Positions 30,383 through 42,847 of a stretch of DNA of 64,000 nt are shown one piece after another. The DNA is from Avena insularis (lineage: Eukaryota > Streptophyta > Magnoliopsida > Poales > Poaceae). The stretch's first letter is position 1. The number at the start of each line of letters is the position of its first letter. Position numbers and translations under genes: made by a program. The stretch lies in assembly GCA_023614405.1 (NCBI GenBank), contig JAJUPC010000225.1, positions 372,001 to 436,000 on the forward strand, given 5' to 3'. The notes beneath the pieces are model-generated. The model did no database searches. It was not told where the DNA came from and saw nothing but the letters and a program-made list of their open reading frames with translations.

Positions 30383-31303
30383 TGATAGGGCAAAGGTGTC
30401 CGATCTTTCGATGAGATGGCGATAATCGATTTGGTGGAGTTCGGGCTTGACGATCCGACTACACGTGCGAGCACGAGCGCCAATGCAATCGCTAGGCCAA
30501 TCTCCTGGAGGTTACCGATCCTGCGGGAACACGATCAGCCTGACCAGCGAGGGTCTTAATTTCTACCTGAAATCGAGAACAAGTAAGAACCAATATTGCA
30601 ATCAAGATATTGCGGATTAAGAGGAAAGCTTTATTGAAAAAGGTGGGATCCTGAATAGGTGCGAAGTACAAGAGGCCTCTACGACGCTCGAGCCTTGGCG
30701 AAGTTGCTACGATGGCTAACTTAATGTCTAAACAAAATCCGAGTCTAGGGTGACGGCTATGGGGAGTATTTAAGGGCGAAAAGGTGGGGTTTCGTCCAGC
30801 CATGGAAGTGGTGGCCGAATCCAACCCTAGAAGTCCTTTTCCCCTCAAATACGGACTCTAAAAAGTGGCTAATTAAAATCCTGCGAAAATTACATGGGCC
30901 TGGCCCAAAATAAAAGGTGTCGCAGCACCATATTAAGCTATGGACGAATTCGTGAAGTATTGATCTTGAATATTTCGTCCAAGCCTTCTTTCTTCATTAT
31001 GGTGGCCTCAAAGTTCTGAAATCTTCATCCGTGGCCTTCTCTTGGATCATCACACGCTTGCTGCCATCTCCATGCATGGCCATGCTCCAATGCTTGTCCC
31101 TCTCATCCATGCTTGGTCCATCATTCCTAAGAGTAAGAAATACATCTGATTTAGGCAGCATCATATTCTCATGTATGTGAGGAATAGTTCCAAGAAACGT
31201 AGTACCGATAGTTAAGTTGTTTGCACGAGATCTTGTGATGGGTCCTTGTATGTGTGTAGCTGTAGGTACAATGGTTGTATCAATAGAAGGGATGTCCACA
31301 TCA
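30383..31303 (-). repeat. Family-B 3' LTR
   Basis: TGATAGGGC ... CCACATCA on the plus strand, 921 bp. It contains the last ~101 codons of the pol frame (30997-31303). Confidence 0.93.
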
Positions 31304-33264
31304 TGCTCCCCTTCTTGAATTGAAGTCGTCCTCGACGCAATCTCATCTTCCTCACCAAAGTAAGGCTTCAAATCTGCAATGTTAAACGTAGGACTAACCG
31401 TACCAAAGTCTGCAGGCAACTCAAGTTTATATGCATTATCATTTATTTTCTCTAACACCTTAAAGGGACCAGCAGCACGCGGCATTAACTTAGACTTGCG
31501 TAAATCAGGAAAGCGATCCTTACGCAAATGTAACCAAACAAGATCTCCAACATCAAACACAACATGCTTTCTCCCTTTATCCCCAGCAAGTTTATACTTA
31601 GCATTCATATGTTCGATGTTATCTTTAGTAGTCTTATGCAAGTTTAATATCATTTCAGCGCGTTGTGTAGCATCCAAATTATGTTGCACCGAAGTAGGTA
31701 AAGGCAATAAATCAATAGGTGCACGAGGAACAAAACCATAGACGATCTCAAACGGGCACATCTTTGTGGTAGAATGCAGCGAACGATTATAAGCAAATTC
31801 TATATGAGATAAACACTCTTCCCACAATTTTAAGATCTTCTTTAAAACAGCCCGCAACATAGTAGACAAAGTTCTATTTACTACTTCAGTTTGTCCATCA
31901 GTTTGGGGATGACATGTAGTACTAAACAGCAATTTAGTCCCCAACTTAGCCCATAAACATCTCCAAAAGTGGCTAAGAAATTTAGTATCACGATCAGAAA
32001 CAATAGTATTTGGCACACCATGCAAACGAACAATTTCACGAAAGAACAAATCAGCAATATGCGTAGCATCATCCGTTTTATGACAAGGAATAAAGTGTGC
32101 CATCTTAGAAAACCGATCCACAACAACAAAAATACTATCCCTCCCCTTCTGTGTTCGTGGCAATCCCAAAACAAAGTCCATAGAAATATCCTCCCAAGGA
32201 ACACTAGGAACAGGAAGAGGCATATATAAACCATGTGGATTAAGGCGAGACTTAGCTTTTTGACAAGTAGTGCAGCGTGCCACAAATCGCTCAACATCTC
32301 GACGCATACGTGGCCAAAAGAAGTGTGCAGCAAGAACATCCTCCGTCTTCTTGACACGAATGTGTCCCATCAATCCTCCTCCATGCGCCTCCTGTAACAA
32401 CAAAAGACGAACAGAACTATCAGGAATGCATAGTTTGTTAGCACGGAACACAAATCCATCATTGAAGACAAACTTGTTCCATGTTCTACAATCTCTACAA
32501 TTCTGCAACACATCTTTAAATTCAGCATCATGCACATATTGTTCCTTTATAGTTTCTAATTCAAATATTTTGAAGTCAAGTTGAGATAACAAAGTATAAC
32601 GGCGCGACAAAGCATCAGCAATAATATTATCTTTACCCTTTTTGTGTTTGATAACATAAGGAAAAGACTCAATAAATTCAACCCACTTTGCATGACAACG
32701 ATTCAACTTAGCTTGACTACGAATATGCTTCAAAGATTCATGATCAGAATGTATAACAAATTCTTTAGGCCATAGATAATGTTGCCAAGTTTCTAATGTC
32801 CGAACCAATGCATATAATTCTTTATCATAAGTAGAATAGTTCAGACTAGCCCCACTCAATTTCTCACTAAAATATGCAACAGGTTTTCCCTCTTGTAATA
32901 ACACCCCTCCCAAACCAATTCCACTAGCATCACATTCAAGCTCAAAAGTCTTAGTAAAATCAGGAAGTTGGAGTAAGGGAGCATGTGTTAGCTTATCTTT
33001 CAATATGACGAAGGCCTGTTGTTGTGCATCGCCCCAAACAAAGGACACATCCTTCTTGGTAAGCTCATTCAGCGGCGCGGCAATTGATCCAAAGTCTTTG
33101 ACAAAGCGCCTATAAAAACCAGCGAGGCCAAGAAAACTCCTCACTTGTGTGACCGTCTTGGCTGCGCCAATTCTCAATAGCTTCAATCTTGGCTGGATCC
33201 ACTTCAATACCTGTGATGTAACAACATAGCCAAGAAAGCGCCTCGATTGGTGCAAAAGGTGCAC
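30997..33264 (-). CDS. Family-B pol: RT end, RNase H, integrase, C-terminal tail
   Basis: This is an open frame of 755 residues, the 3' part of gag-pol. Residues 40-90 are the RT connection. The RNase H acidic residues are D112, E149 and D174. The integrase zinc finger is H294, H301, C331 and C334. The catalytic triad is D363, D424 and E460, with the typical 35-residue spacing. A GDLVWLHL block at residues 573-580 and a Pro/Arg-rich C-terminal domain follow. The tail from about residue 654 is encoded inside the 3' LTR. All key residues are present, so this segment may be recently active. The first 35 residues are out of register because of frameshifts near 33150-33250. In life the protein would synthesise and insert element DNA in the nucleus. 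Confidence 0.88.
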   Translation of the reverse strand: MHLLHQSRRFLGYVVTSQVLKWIQPRLKLLRIGAAKTVTQVRSFLGLAGFYRRFVKDFGSIAAPLNELTKKDVSFVWGDAQQQAFVILKDKLTHAPLLQLPDFTKTFELECDASGIGLGGVLLQEGKPVAYFSEKLSGASLNYSTYDKELYALVRTLETWQHYLWPKEFVIHSDHESLKHIRSQAKLNRCHAKWVEFIESFPYVIKHKKGKDNIIADALSRRYTLLSQLDFKIFELETIKEQYVHDAEFKDVLQNCRDCRTWNKFVFNDGFVFRANKLCIPDSSVRLLLLQEAHGGGLMGHIRVKKTEDVLAAHFFWPRMRRDVERFVARCTTCQKAKSRLNPHGLYMPLPVPSVPWEDISMDFVLGLPRTQKGRDSIFVVVDRFSKMAHFIPCHKTDDATHIADLFFREIVRLHGVPNTIVSDRDTKFLSHFWRCLWAKLGTKLLFSTTCHPQTDGQTEVVNRTLSTMLRAVLKKILKLWEECLSHIEFAYNRSLHSTTKMCPFEIVYGFVPRAPIDLLPLPTSVQHNLDATQRAEMILNLHKTTKDNIEHMNAKYKLAGDKGRKHVVFDVGDLVWLHLRKDRFPDLRKSKLMPRAAGPFKVLEKINDNAYKLELPADFGTVSPTFNIADLKPYFGEEDEIASRTTSIQEGEHDVDIPSIDTTIVPTATHIQGPITRSRANNLTIGTTFLGTIPHIHENMMLPKSDVFLTLRNDGPSMDERDKHWSMAMHGDGSKRVMIQEKATDEDFRTLRPP
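31304..31320 (-). other. Polypurine tract of the family-B element
   Basis: On the minus strand it reads ATTCAAGAAGGGGAGCA, directly before the 3' LTR start TGATGTGGACATCCC. It lies inside the pol frame. Confidence 0.85.
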
Positions 33265-33838
33265 TTCTCAAGGTTACCAAACAAACGTGCATCACGTAAA
33301 GCATTGAAAACAGCACGTAAATGGTCCAAATGATCCTCTAAAGATTTGCTATAAATCAGAATATCATCAAAGTAGACTACCACAAAACGTCCAATGAAAG
33401 CACGTAAAACTTCGTTCATTAATCTCATGAAAGTGCTAGGTGCATTAGTTAAACCAAACGGCATTACTAACCACTCATATAAACCAAACTTAGTTTTAAA
33501 TGTTGTTTTCCATTCATCTCCTAATTTCATACGAATTTGGTGGTTACCACTACGCAAATCAACTTTAGAAAACATGGTAGAGCCACTCAATTCATCAAGC
33601 ATGTCATCTAAACGTGGAATAGGATGACGATATCGAATAGTAATATTATTGATAGCTCTACAATCAGTACACATGCGCGAAGAACCATCTTTCTTAGGTA
33701 CCAAAATAATAGGAACAACACAGGGGCTAAGGGACTCACAAATATGATCTCTGTCGAGTAGTTCCTGAATTTGGCGTTGTATCTCCTTTGTCTCCTATGG
33801 ATTGGTTCTATATGGCGCACGGTTGGGCAACGTGGCAC
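33204..33838 (-). pseudogene. Family-B reverse transcriptase core, frame-broken
   Basis: A frame of 166 residues (33204-33704) carries the RT core: the KKDGSSRMC block, the FSKVDLRSG block, the MPFGLTNAP block and the catalytic YFDD (residues 111-114 of this frame). The motif before HQIR reads RSGN instead of the usual RSGY. Upstream, 33705-33838 continues the RT N-terminus, with an in-frame TAG near 33797 where the family has Glu. The frame is lost again near 33240 before RNase H. It belongs to the same polyprotein as the 755-residue frame. Confidence 0.85.
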
Positions 33839-33844
33839 CAGGAA

Positions 33845-34582
33845 TTAGATCAATTTGGTGCTCAATTCCTCTAATAGGAGGTAGTCCTGGTGGCAACTCA
33901 ATGGAAAAGCGTCCTCATATTCCTGCAAAAGGTTAGCAATAGCGGGTGGCAAAGAGGGAGGCATATCCTCAAATGAAAACAAAACCTCTTTGCAGACAAT
34001 TGCATAACATTGAGTATTGTTTACATCTAGTTCAGCAATATCAATTTTATTTGCAAGCATACATGGACTCTTCAAACGAATTTCAGTAGCATGTGTAGAA
34101 TCAGATTTAGTGATCTTTGGTGGTACAAAATCTGCAGCAACAATCTGATTCTCACTTTTATTTTTCTCCTCAGTTTTAGCTCTACTAGCTCTAGCAAGAT
34201 CATCTTTTAAAATCTGTTCGGGAGTCATAGGTTTTAGACCAATTTTCTTTCCATCATGCATAAGAGAATAGTGATTAGTTTTGCCATTATGAACAGATTC
34301 TCTATCAAATTGCCATGGTCTACCAAGTAACAAAGAACAAGCTTGCATAGGTACAACATCACAATCAACAAAATCAGAATATGTACCAATAGTAAAATGC
34401 ACTGCATTCATTCTTGTTACCTTGATCTTGCGAACTCTCAAACCATTGGATGTAATATGAATGTGGGCGTTGTCTTGTTGGGCGCAAGCTTCTCTACCAT
34501 GTCAACACGGCAGATTATTACAACTCCCTCCATCAATGATGATCCATATAGCTCTTTCCTTGACAACACCACGTGTTTGGAA
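33845..34582 (-). pseudogene. Family-B protease and linker, frame-broken
   Basis: The aspartic protease active site reads DGGSCNN near 34515-34535, a variant of D-S/T-G common in plant gypsy elements. A TGA follows, then a shifted frame (33845-34441) with the conserved block LLLGRPWQFD and a Lys-rich linker leading to RT. The same protease text occurs in element E (about 54230-54560). Confidence 0.8.
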
Positions 34583-36040
34583 CAGGTTGTGGCGTTGATC
34601 TTGCTCAGATTTGCTCAATTGCACACTCAACACACGTTGTGTAATTAAGCTCTTGTATTGATCAGCAGCTTCAACTCCCATTACCTCTGTCTCTTCATCA
34701 GCATCAGAATTGTCTCCATCTCGAGCAGAAATAAGGTCTAGTGTATCTTCATCAAAGTCACTCGCTGAATCGTATTGACCATCTTTCCGCACCATCATCA
34801 CACGTTGTGTTGTGCACTGTCTCTCAATATGACCAAAACCCCAGCACTTGCGGCATTGTATATCCTTTGTCTTACCCGTGGAAGCCATAGAAGATGCACT
34901 ACGAGCAGGAGCATTGGATGATGGTGGAGGAGCAGCTGGAAATCTTGTGGTGGCCTTGGATGTGGTAGTAGCTTGTGGCGAATCACGAGGAGGCGCTGAT
35001 TGTCGGGATATCCAAGTGGATGTGCGACCTGCAGAATTATTAGTCCTCCTCCATGGTGGTTGGCGATCCTGCACTTACGTTCAGCTTTGCAAGCAAGATG
35101 AAACAAACGAGTGATAGAATTATATTCCTTATAATCTAATATGTGTTGAATGTCCTTGTTTAATCCACCAAAGAAATATGCAAGCATTTGTTCATTAGAT
35201 TCAACAAGACCACACCGAACCATCCCCGTTTGCAATTCCTGATAATACTCTTCTACAGATTTTTTTCCCTTGCTCTAAACGTCTCAGATTCTTTAGTAAA
35301 TCATGTTGATAAGTGGGAGGTACAAAACGAACACGCATAGCAGTTTTTAAAGCAGTCCAAGTACTAGGAATAGTAGTAGGATTTAAACGACAATACTCAG
35401 ACCACCAAAGGGAAGCAAATTTAGTAAATTCACATGTAGCAGCACTAACACGCATATTCTCAGGATATTTTAAGCATGCAAAACGTTGTTCTACTTCCAT
35501 CTCCCATGTAAGATATGCATCAGGATTATATTTACCCTCAAAAGATGGAATATTGAATTTAAGCTTTGCAACATGATCATCATCACGTACCGGTGGTCGA
35601 GTGTTAGGGTAGTAATGTCGGGGACGGCCAGCAGGTACCTGTGGAGGTTGTTCAACCTCCTCGTCAAACAGATCGTCGTCGTCGGGGTCGTAGTAGTACT
35701 GGCGTCATCCCCAATGTCGCACAGCGGAACCGCGGAAGTCTAAGGTGCGTCACCGCGGTAGTCGCCGAAGTGCGGCGGCAGCCGAACCAGCAGTCCGACC
35801 CGTGATCGGAATGCGCCGTGCGCCATGTGTGGGTGTGGGTGTGGGTGCGGGTGCGGACAATCTGTTCAAAAGCTCCTTGAACCGACCGTCAAGCTTGGCG
35901 TTGAAGGATTTCTCGAGTCCATCGATCTTGTCCACGGCGTTGGTGAGCTTGGTGTCAAACTCCCCTAGGCGCGTATCCACGTCTTCAGCACGACTGACCA
36001 AGAGCGCAGAGAAGTAGGCATGTAGTTCTTCGTTCGTCAT
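34502..36040 (-). pseudogene. Family-B gag (capsid and zinc knuckle), frame-broken
   Basis: The likely start is the ATG at 36040. The N-terminal part (35750-36040) is a predicted coiled coil of about 60 residues. The capsid region follows in a second frame (35201-35700), with the WW-type text LWWSEYCR. A frame slip in a T7 run near 35255-35270 leads into a third frame (34798-35235). A canonical CX2CX4HX4C knuckle, CRKCWGFGHIERQC, lies in the frame 34502-35074. At least three frame changes show that this gag is no longer intact. Confidence 0.82.
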
Positions 36041-37104
36041 TGTGGCAGGTTCTGAAGTATCGCCATGGTTAGTCCTTAAAAAGCACAGGTATATCCTTCG
36101 GAAATATGGTGGAATGCACTTGTAATCCGTCCAGCAATATTCGAAGCTCTTTCTAGTTCTTACAAAACTGCAGGAAAAGGCGATGTGCAGCGCGAGGATC
36201 GGTGGGTCCAGATTGAACCAAGCGATTACCGAGTCGAAACACACGTGGAGAATATCCGTGGAGCTCGGGAAGGCTTAGCAAAGGGGTTAGCAATTATCAA
36301 AACAGCAATGCAAAAGTTGAAAGAATGCTCAACGACGCATCTTGTGCTGGTCCTAGGCTAGACCGTACTAGAGCGAGCCTAGATCATCAACGATGTCACG
36401 ACAGCGACACAACAAGCAATGTATGATGATATGGCACCACGAAAGCTTAATCGAGATGCGTAAAATCACTATGATGGCGAGTGTCTAGAGCTGATCTACG
36501 GGTCTAAAAATAGGTTAGCCCTAAATTTTTTTTCGAATTTTTATTTTGCTCGGAAGCGGCGGCGTAAAAAATATCGCTATAACTACCGATGGAGAAAAGT
36601 GATCCCCGGGTCGAAAACTAGTATAGCCGTAATTTTTTTGGACTACGACCGGACTCGGGAGTTCGACTACTTTAGCTTAACACGGAAGCAAACAAGGAAG
36701 GAGAGTAAAAAGAAATAACTAGGAAACAATAACTCTACTTGGACTCGTGTCATGGCGGAAAAGCGATCGGATCGTGGTCGCGGTAGGAAAGCGGTGGAGT
36801 ATTAGGGTTTATGGTGGTTGGGAGTATGGCGGAATATGGTGGCGGAATATGGTGGCGGTGATCGGCGAGTGTGGCGGTGACTACTATGATCGAACTGAAA
36901 CTCTAAGGGCGAGACACTAAGACCAAGAACTCGGCGCGATGTAGACACAAATTCAACAATGCAAAAACTGAAAAGATAATGCGAGGCGTATATTGGTTAT
37001 GGGATGGATCTAAACCTAAACTGTGTTTTTTGCTTTTTCGTGGGTTATAGGTAAAAACATATCTAATCTACGAAAACAGTAAAATCTCACCGAGCAACCT
37101 GAAA
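36041..37104 (-). other. Family-B leader
   Basis: About 1.06 kb between primer site and gag ATG, without a supported gene. It contains a short run of GGCGGAATATGGT repeats near 36825-36860. No CCGG-N5-CCGG array is seen here, in contrast to families A and G. Confidence 0.6.
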
Positions 37105-37114
37105 TCTGATACCA
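37105..37114 (-). other. Primer binding site of the family-B element
   Basis: On the minus strand it reads TGGTATCAGA two bases after the 5' LTR; initiator tRNA-Met type. Confidence 0.88.
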
Positions 37115-37116
37115 CT

Positions 37117-38031
37117 TGATAGGGCAAAGGTTTCTGATCTTTCGATGAGATGTCGATAATCGATTTGGTGGAGTTTGGGCTTGACGATCCGACTACACGT
37201 GCGAGCACGAGCGCCAATGCAATAGCTAGGCCAATCTCCTGGAGGTTACCAATCATGCGGGAACACGATCAGCCTGACCAGCGAGGGTCTTAATTCCTAC
37301 CTGAAGTCGAGAACAAGTAAGAACCAATATTGCAATCAAGATATTGCGTATTAAGAGGAAAGCTTTATTGAAAAAGGTGGGATCCTGAATAGGTGCGAAG
37401 TACAAGAGGCCTCTGCGACGCTCGAGCCTTGGCGAAGTTGCTACGATGGCTAACTTAATGTCTAAACAAAATCCGAGTCTAGGGTGACGGCTATGGGGAG
37501 TATTTAAGGGCGAAAAGGTGGGGTTTCGGCCAGCCATGGAAGTGGTGGCTGAATCCAACCCTAGAAGTCCATTTCCCCTCAAATACGGACTCTAAAAAGT
37601 GGCTAATTAAAATCCTGCGAAAATTACATGGGCCTGGCCCAAAATAAAAGGTGTCGCAGCACCATATTAAGCTATGGACGAATTCGTGAAGTATTGATCT
37701 TGAATATTTCGTCCAAGCCTTCTTTCTTCATTATGGTGGCCTCAAAGTTCTGAAATCTTCATCCGTGGCCTTCTCTTGGATCATCTGCTTGCTGCCATCT
37801 CCTTGCATGGCCATGCTCCAATGCTTGTCCCTCTCATCCATGCTTGGTCCATCATTCCTAAGAGTAAGAAATACATCTGATTTAGGCAGCATCATATTCT
37901 CATGTATGTGAGGAATAGTTCCAAGCGAAAGTACGATAGTTAAGTTGTTTGTACGAGATCTTGTGATGGGTCCTTGTATGTGTGTAGCTGTAGGTAGAAC
38001 GATTGTATCAATAGAAGGGATGTCCACATCA
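37117..38031 (-). repeat. Family-B 5' LTR
   Basis: 915 bp, close to the 3' LTR. It keeps the ~98-residue pol tail frame (37731-38027) with few changes. Confidence 0.93.
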
Positions 38032-39680
38032 GCTTGTCGCGTCCATGTTGGAGATGTGGAATTCGATGTAGAGGAAGAGGTAATATGTAAATAGAAGCGG
38101 TGAGAAGGCTCGAATCCATGAAACGATCATGAGCGGGCTCCTCATGGTGGTGGAGTGTTTGCAGCCAGCGGTTGTAGGAGAACTGGCGTGTGGGATGCAT
38201 TCCTCCCAATCTTTAAGATTCTTCTTTATCAACACGGAAAAAAGTGTGCAAGGCTTCGGTTAGCGACCTCGGTTTATCCATCGGTTTGAGGATCACGAAG
38301 TGAGACGAGAATAGGAGCAGTTGATCACAGGGGAAACTTGGCCATTAGTGTCTTCAAATGTAGCTCATGAATTTGACATCAGCGGTCGATTAGAGGCGAT
38401 TGTTCTTGGTACACCATTGTAGCCAAATTATTTCCACGAAAACAAATTTGCTACATGTGAAGCATCATCACGTGTTATGTACCGCGAATGAAGTGTGCCA
38501 TTTTGGAAAAAGCGATCCACTACCACAAATATAGAATCATGTCCATGCTTAGATCTAGAGCAATCCTAAGACAAAGTCCATGCTAATGTCCGACCAAGGT
38601 GCATGAGGAATAGGTAATGGCATATAAGACCAAAGGGTTAGACTTAGACTTAAGCTTGGATACATGTAATGGTGCATCGTTGGACTTGGTGTTCCGCGTC
38701 GCGCTTCATCTTTGGCCAAAAAAGTAGTGAGTGGATAGCATGTCATATGTCTTATCACATTAAGTGACCCATAAGACCTCCACCATGGGACTCTTGAAGA
38801 AGCAAAATTTGGAGAGGCGACTTGGAATGCAAAGCTTGTTTTATTTGAAAAAGAAAGAAAACCCTTATGCAAATAGAAATAATCAATCCTTTGCTATTGA
38901 ACACTTTGTAAGAAAATTAATCCCAAAGAATGGAATTGGGACTCGTACAAGATTTGATGTCATCAAGACCAAGACATTACTTTGAGTGGCGTAAGAAGGT
39001 TCATGTTTTTGCGAGACAAAGGCGTCCGCTAAACTACTACGTTTTTATTGCCTTCCTGTAACTTGACAATGTAAGGAAAGATTCCATGAACTCAACCCAT
39101 TTAGGCGTACCTTTTACTCAAATTGGCTGGCTCTTAAGATATTTCAGCGACTCATGGTGGAATGGATGATAAATTCTTTGGGCCAAAAAGGTAGTGTTGC
39201 CACACTTGAAGGACGAACCACCAGGCAAAAAGCTCTTTGTCATAAATTGGATAGTTAAGCGTGTGCCATCAAGTTTCTCACTATGGTATGCAATAGAGCG
39301 CCCATTTTGCATACTGGCGCGCCTTATAATGCCAATACCACTAAGCGTCACCTTTCGATCTCAAAAGTTTTAATCCGGTGGCGAGGAGTGGTGCCCGGTG
39401 AGCCCTCTTTAAAAGGTTCATCAGCAGCGTTTTGTTGTGCTTTACCAAGCGAATGTGACATTTTTTTGGTCAATTAGATTTGAGAGGCGGTAAAAACAAT
39501 GAGTAGAAAAGTCTTTCACAAGCGGCCGGTAAAAACCGGCTTAACCCATGAAAACTACAAAGTTCACTAACATTGGTAGGGATGGGCCAATCTAAGTATG
39601 TCATTAACTTTTTTGAGACATCAACTTCAATGCCAAATTAGAAGACACAACAAAACCAAGTAAAAATCAGTTTGTCTTTT
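38032..39680 (-). pseudogene. G2 pol remnants (RT end, RNase H, integrase)
   Basis: In element order: an RT-end block with PIPTNVSEL (near 39580), a WGKAQQ block (near 39440), an RNase H block with YHSEKLDG (about 39270-39300) and HHESLKYL (about 39140), an integrase block with [11 protein letters not shown] (about 38560-38600) and an integrase end with NRWLQTLHH (about 38150-38170). Frames change often and no intact domain remains. Integrase is cut at 38032. Confidence 0.8.
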
Positions 39681-41528
39681 GCCTCCACACTTGTAGCACT
39701 CACCATTGAATGGTTAATCATCCTTTGTGTATTTCCCACTTAGAGGCGATTTTCCTTAGTGTTGGCATGAAGGGAAGCTTGGTGGTATGATGAGCTTCCA
39801 CTTGGTGTTGTTGGAGTAGTAGTTGGCGTAGCTTGCTTGTATGTAATCCGTCTTTGGCTTGTTATTACTTGATGTCCTCTTGCACTTGGCGTTCGGCTTT
39901 TGATGCTATATTAATGCAAGCTCAACCATGTTGTTGTACTTTTGGAACTTCGGTGATCACAGCCTTGATTGGGTGGTTCAAGCCATTGAGGAAAGCGTGC
40001 CATTGTTTGTTCATCATGCTCTTGATGTTGGCAAAGGATCATGTTGGGCTCCATTTGCTTGAGAAGTACTTTCCTCCACGGTCTTTGACCCCGCCGACTA
40101 GCGTTTGAAAGCTTGTTGAAAGGAATCAGCGTGTGGTCTTGAAGAAGGAACAAAGTGGGATCTCATATGAGCCTTCATATCTTGCCAAGTTGAGATTGGA
40201 GGATCTTCTTTTTTGCTTCCTGACGAAGCCGAGTTGGACTTGTTCCCCACCAAAGGTTAGCATCTCATCAAACTTCGAGGATGCCATGGCCATCATCTTC
40301 TCATTGCTATAGTTGTGCATCTGGGAAGATCTTGTCAACCTTGAGTTCCACAGAGATATTCTTCGTGTTCATTTTGAACCGGTGAACTTGGGCATGGTAA
40401 ATTTTGGGCTTGCGAAAGTTTCTTCTTCATTGCGGTTACGGTGGCGGCCGGTTTGCCATGAATTTGGCGGCCATCTTCATCATCAAGCTCTCATGTGTCT
40501 TGCGTGGTGATGGTTGCATTGCCCTTCGCGGTTATTGAGGTGTATAAGCGTTTGGTGAGTGGAACTTGATTTTGTGACGAGCTTGGGGATCTTGCTCATG
40601 TTGTTGGTAGCGGTTGAGAGCCCGAGGAGGAGGTTGTTGGTCCTCACGGCGAGCTTGGGGAGCTGATCTTGTTCTTGTAAGTAGTCGTGCTTAGATGAGC
40701 ATTGTCTTGCGCCATGTGGCGAGGAGGACTGACAATTTGCGTGGTAATGGGATGCTCCCTTTCTTCTTGATGTGGAGGAGGCTGCGTCATGATGATCATG
40801 TTGTCTATGTTGATGTTCATGTCAATGATGATGCCTTGAGTCGATCTTGAGTACTTCACGCGGCGGCGATCTTGTTAAATCCACTTCGGATACTTCACTT
40901 GTTGTTGAAGGAACATGTCATTGGCGATGGGCTTGGTGGTTCATGAGGTTGCTCTTGTTGAGATCATGAGTGCCCTTAGTTGTGGGCCAGTTTTCTTCAC
41001 GTCTTGGAGGTCTTCGCGGAGAGGTCACCATCATAAGCTTAGCGTCATGACGTGTCATGCGAGAGGCAATGATCTGCAAGCTTGAGAAGAGCTCATGGAG
41101 TGAAGGAGCGGGTCCATCTTGGTTCCTTGAAGCGTGGCAATGACGAGGCGCTTGATTCACAAAGAAGTACCGGTAGCGATCTTGAGTCACGTGATTCGTG
41201 GCTTGTTAACCTTGCCCATCAATGAGGGCATTGAAGCTTCTCATCACGTTGCGGCGGTAGCGACCGGAAACTTCATTTTTGATGCGCAGGGGTTGTGTTG
41301 CATGGCATGCATTTGTCCTCGGATTTCTTGAAGCGATTTGTCGATGTTCTTGAGATTCCACTTGCAGGCTTCCACTAAATTGTTCGTCTGGCGCTCAAAG
41401 GGCTTCTAGCAGTAGTTAGAATTCTCCTCGGACCTTCCAATGAGTCCCATCTTGTCATGTATTGTGTATAGATCCTCTTAAGGTGGAGTTGGTTGGGACG
41501 ACTACGCCATTCTTACTGTTTATCCCAT
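39680..41528 (-). pseudogene. G2 gag, decayed
   Basis: The start ATG at 41528 is followed almost at once by TAA. The His-rich N-terminal part is homologous to G1 gag (40640-41500). A capsid part is at 39911-40340, with the text ARF-x-QWLEPPNQ corresponding to the ARFLNGLN type of related elements. A half knuckle CYKCGG lies near 39680, where the deletion into pol begins. Confidence 0.78.
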
Positions 41529-42845
41529 GATGCAATGCAGAGCTTTAAAAGGGTTGTATATGGAGAAAGAAAGCGATTAGGGGAGTTAGCCTTTTACCTC
41601 TACCTTGGAGATTGTATCAAACCAATTGCCACACAAGAGAGCTAATAGCTTGCAAAGTGAAGAAATGCAAAAAGAAACTCACACATAAATAAGCTACAAT
41701 AGCTCTCAAAAAAGCTTTTTTGGTGGAAGGTTAGGATTGTGGAAAACCAAATAAGCAGTCAAGCAAGGTTATTGTTCTAAGTGGTAAAGAACCAAAGATC
41801 AAAAGCAAAAGGATCACGATCTACAAAAACAGAGAGAGCGCTTGTACCGCAGTGGAGATTAAAGGGGTTAACACACGACTATGAAAATGACCACAAAAGG
41901 TCCTAACGAAGACTCACGCTCGGTTGTCTAGGTGCCAACTCAAGGAGACCCATGACTTGTTTGCCAAAGAGGATAAGCAATGGTTGTGCACTTGCCTTGG
42001 CAGCAGCTTTCCACTCTCTTTTTTGCTTACAAAGCTTGATAGCTCTCTTTGTATTGGGAGACTATGTATACTCCTCTATTTTTTTAATTCTTTTCTCCCC
42101 ATTCTATACTATGTTAAGTTTGTGTTGCCCTCACACTCTCACTTTCCAAAGGCAGGTGCACAATGTAGAACAAACACAAAATGAGTTGCTCTCATAGGAT
42201 AGATACACACAAAAGGAAGATATGGGGTTGTCAAAGTGGAAACAAGTTATACCTTTGGTATTGTTGACGACTTGCAACCCGGTGATGTGGAAGATGTTAG
42301 GAATTCATGATTAGCGGTGTCGAGGAAGCGCGTGATGTAGGGATTAGCGGAGCTTGTTGTTGGATTTTTGGCAACAGCATACTTGGCTGCGAAACCTGGG
42401 CATTCAAAACAAGGAGAAACCATCAAATCTCGTGGTTGCCAAAATTTTTGGTAGGCGGGGGAGTTAAGCTGCGCCAGTCTGCACTAGCCAGAAATTCCGA
42501 TCGTCCAGTCGATGCATGCCAGAACTATAGCGAGAATTCCTGTTGCCGGAGAACTTGGTTCGCGGATACGGCACGAAACCTGTTAAAGAGATGAACTCCA
42601 AAATGTCAACTGAGAGAATTCAGGTCAAAAGTTTGACAAAATTAGAGGCTGAGGAAGAAAGGTCAAGGGATGTACAGATCAAGACCCAAAAAGCGGATCT
42701 ATGGACCAAAACCGCGAAAACTCACCAAATCTGAGATCGATTAGAAGAGCAATTTGGGGCTCTTTTGGGAAATTTTCGATTTTATGAGTGGATAGAAGAA
42801 AAAATTGAGGGAAATTAAATTGATCGACCTTGCTCTTGATACCAA
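41529..42845 (-). other. G2 leader and primer site
   Basis: The leader is homologous to G1 (28333-29612). The primer site (TTGGTATCAAGAGC on the minus strand) is at 42832-42845. Decayed palindromes of the AAATT type lie at 42478-42555 (for example CCAGAAATTCCG), about 280-365 nt after the primer site. A pyrimidine run on the plus strand (about 42060-42110) matches the A-rich tract of G1. Confidence 0.75.
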
Positions 42846-42847
42846 TA

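Larger units (their letters stand above)
30383..38031 (-). mobile_element. Family-B Ty3/gypsy element (CRM-like), nearly full length
   Basis: 7.65 kb with two LTRs (921 and 915 bp, TGATGTGG...CTATCA), primer site at 37105-37114, polypurine tract at 31304-31320, and gag, protease, RT, RNase H and integrase in gypsy order. Several frameshifts and at least one stop make it defective. The integrase frame runs on into the 3' LTR, a trait known for CRM-clade chromoviruses, and the pol text is of that type; clade assignment is by recognition, not by tree. The flanking pentamers differ (CGTCC at left, GCTTG at right), so this copy has no target duplication. It is probably a recombinant of two insertions. 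Confidence 0.88.

Noticed and set aside
31379..32584. Plus-strand frames over the family-B pol (31379-31741, 31969-32229, 32270-32584)
   Set aside because: Antisense shadows of the 755-residue pol frame, which has all catalytic residues.
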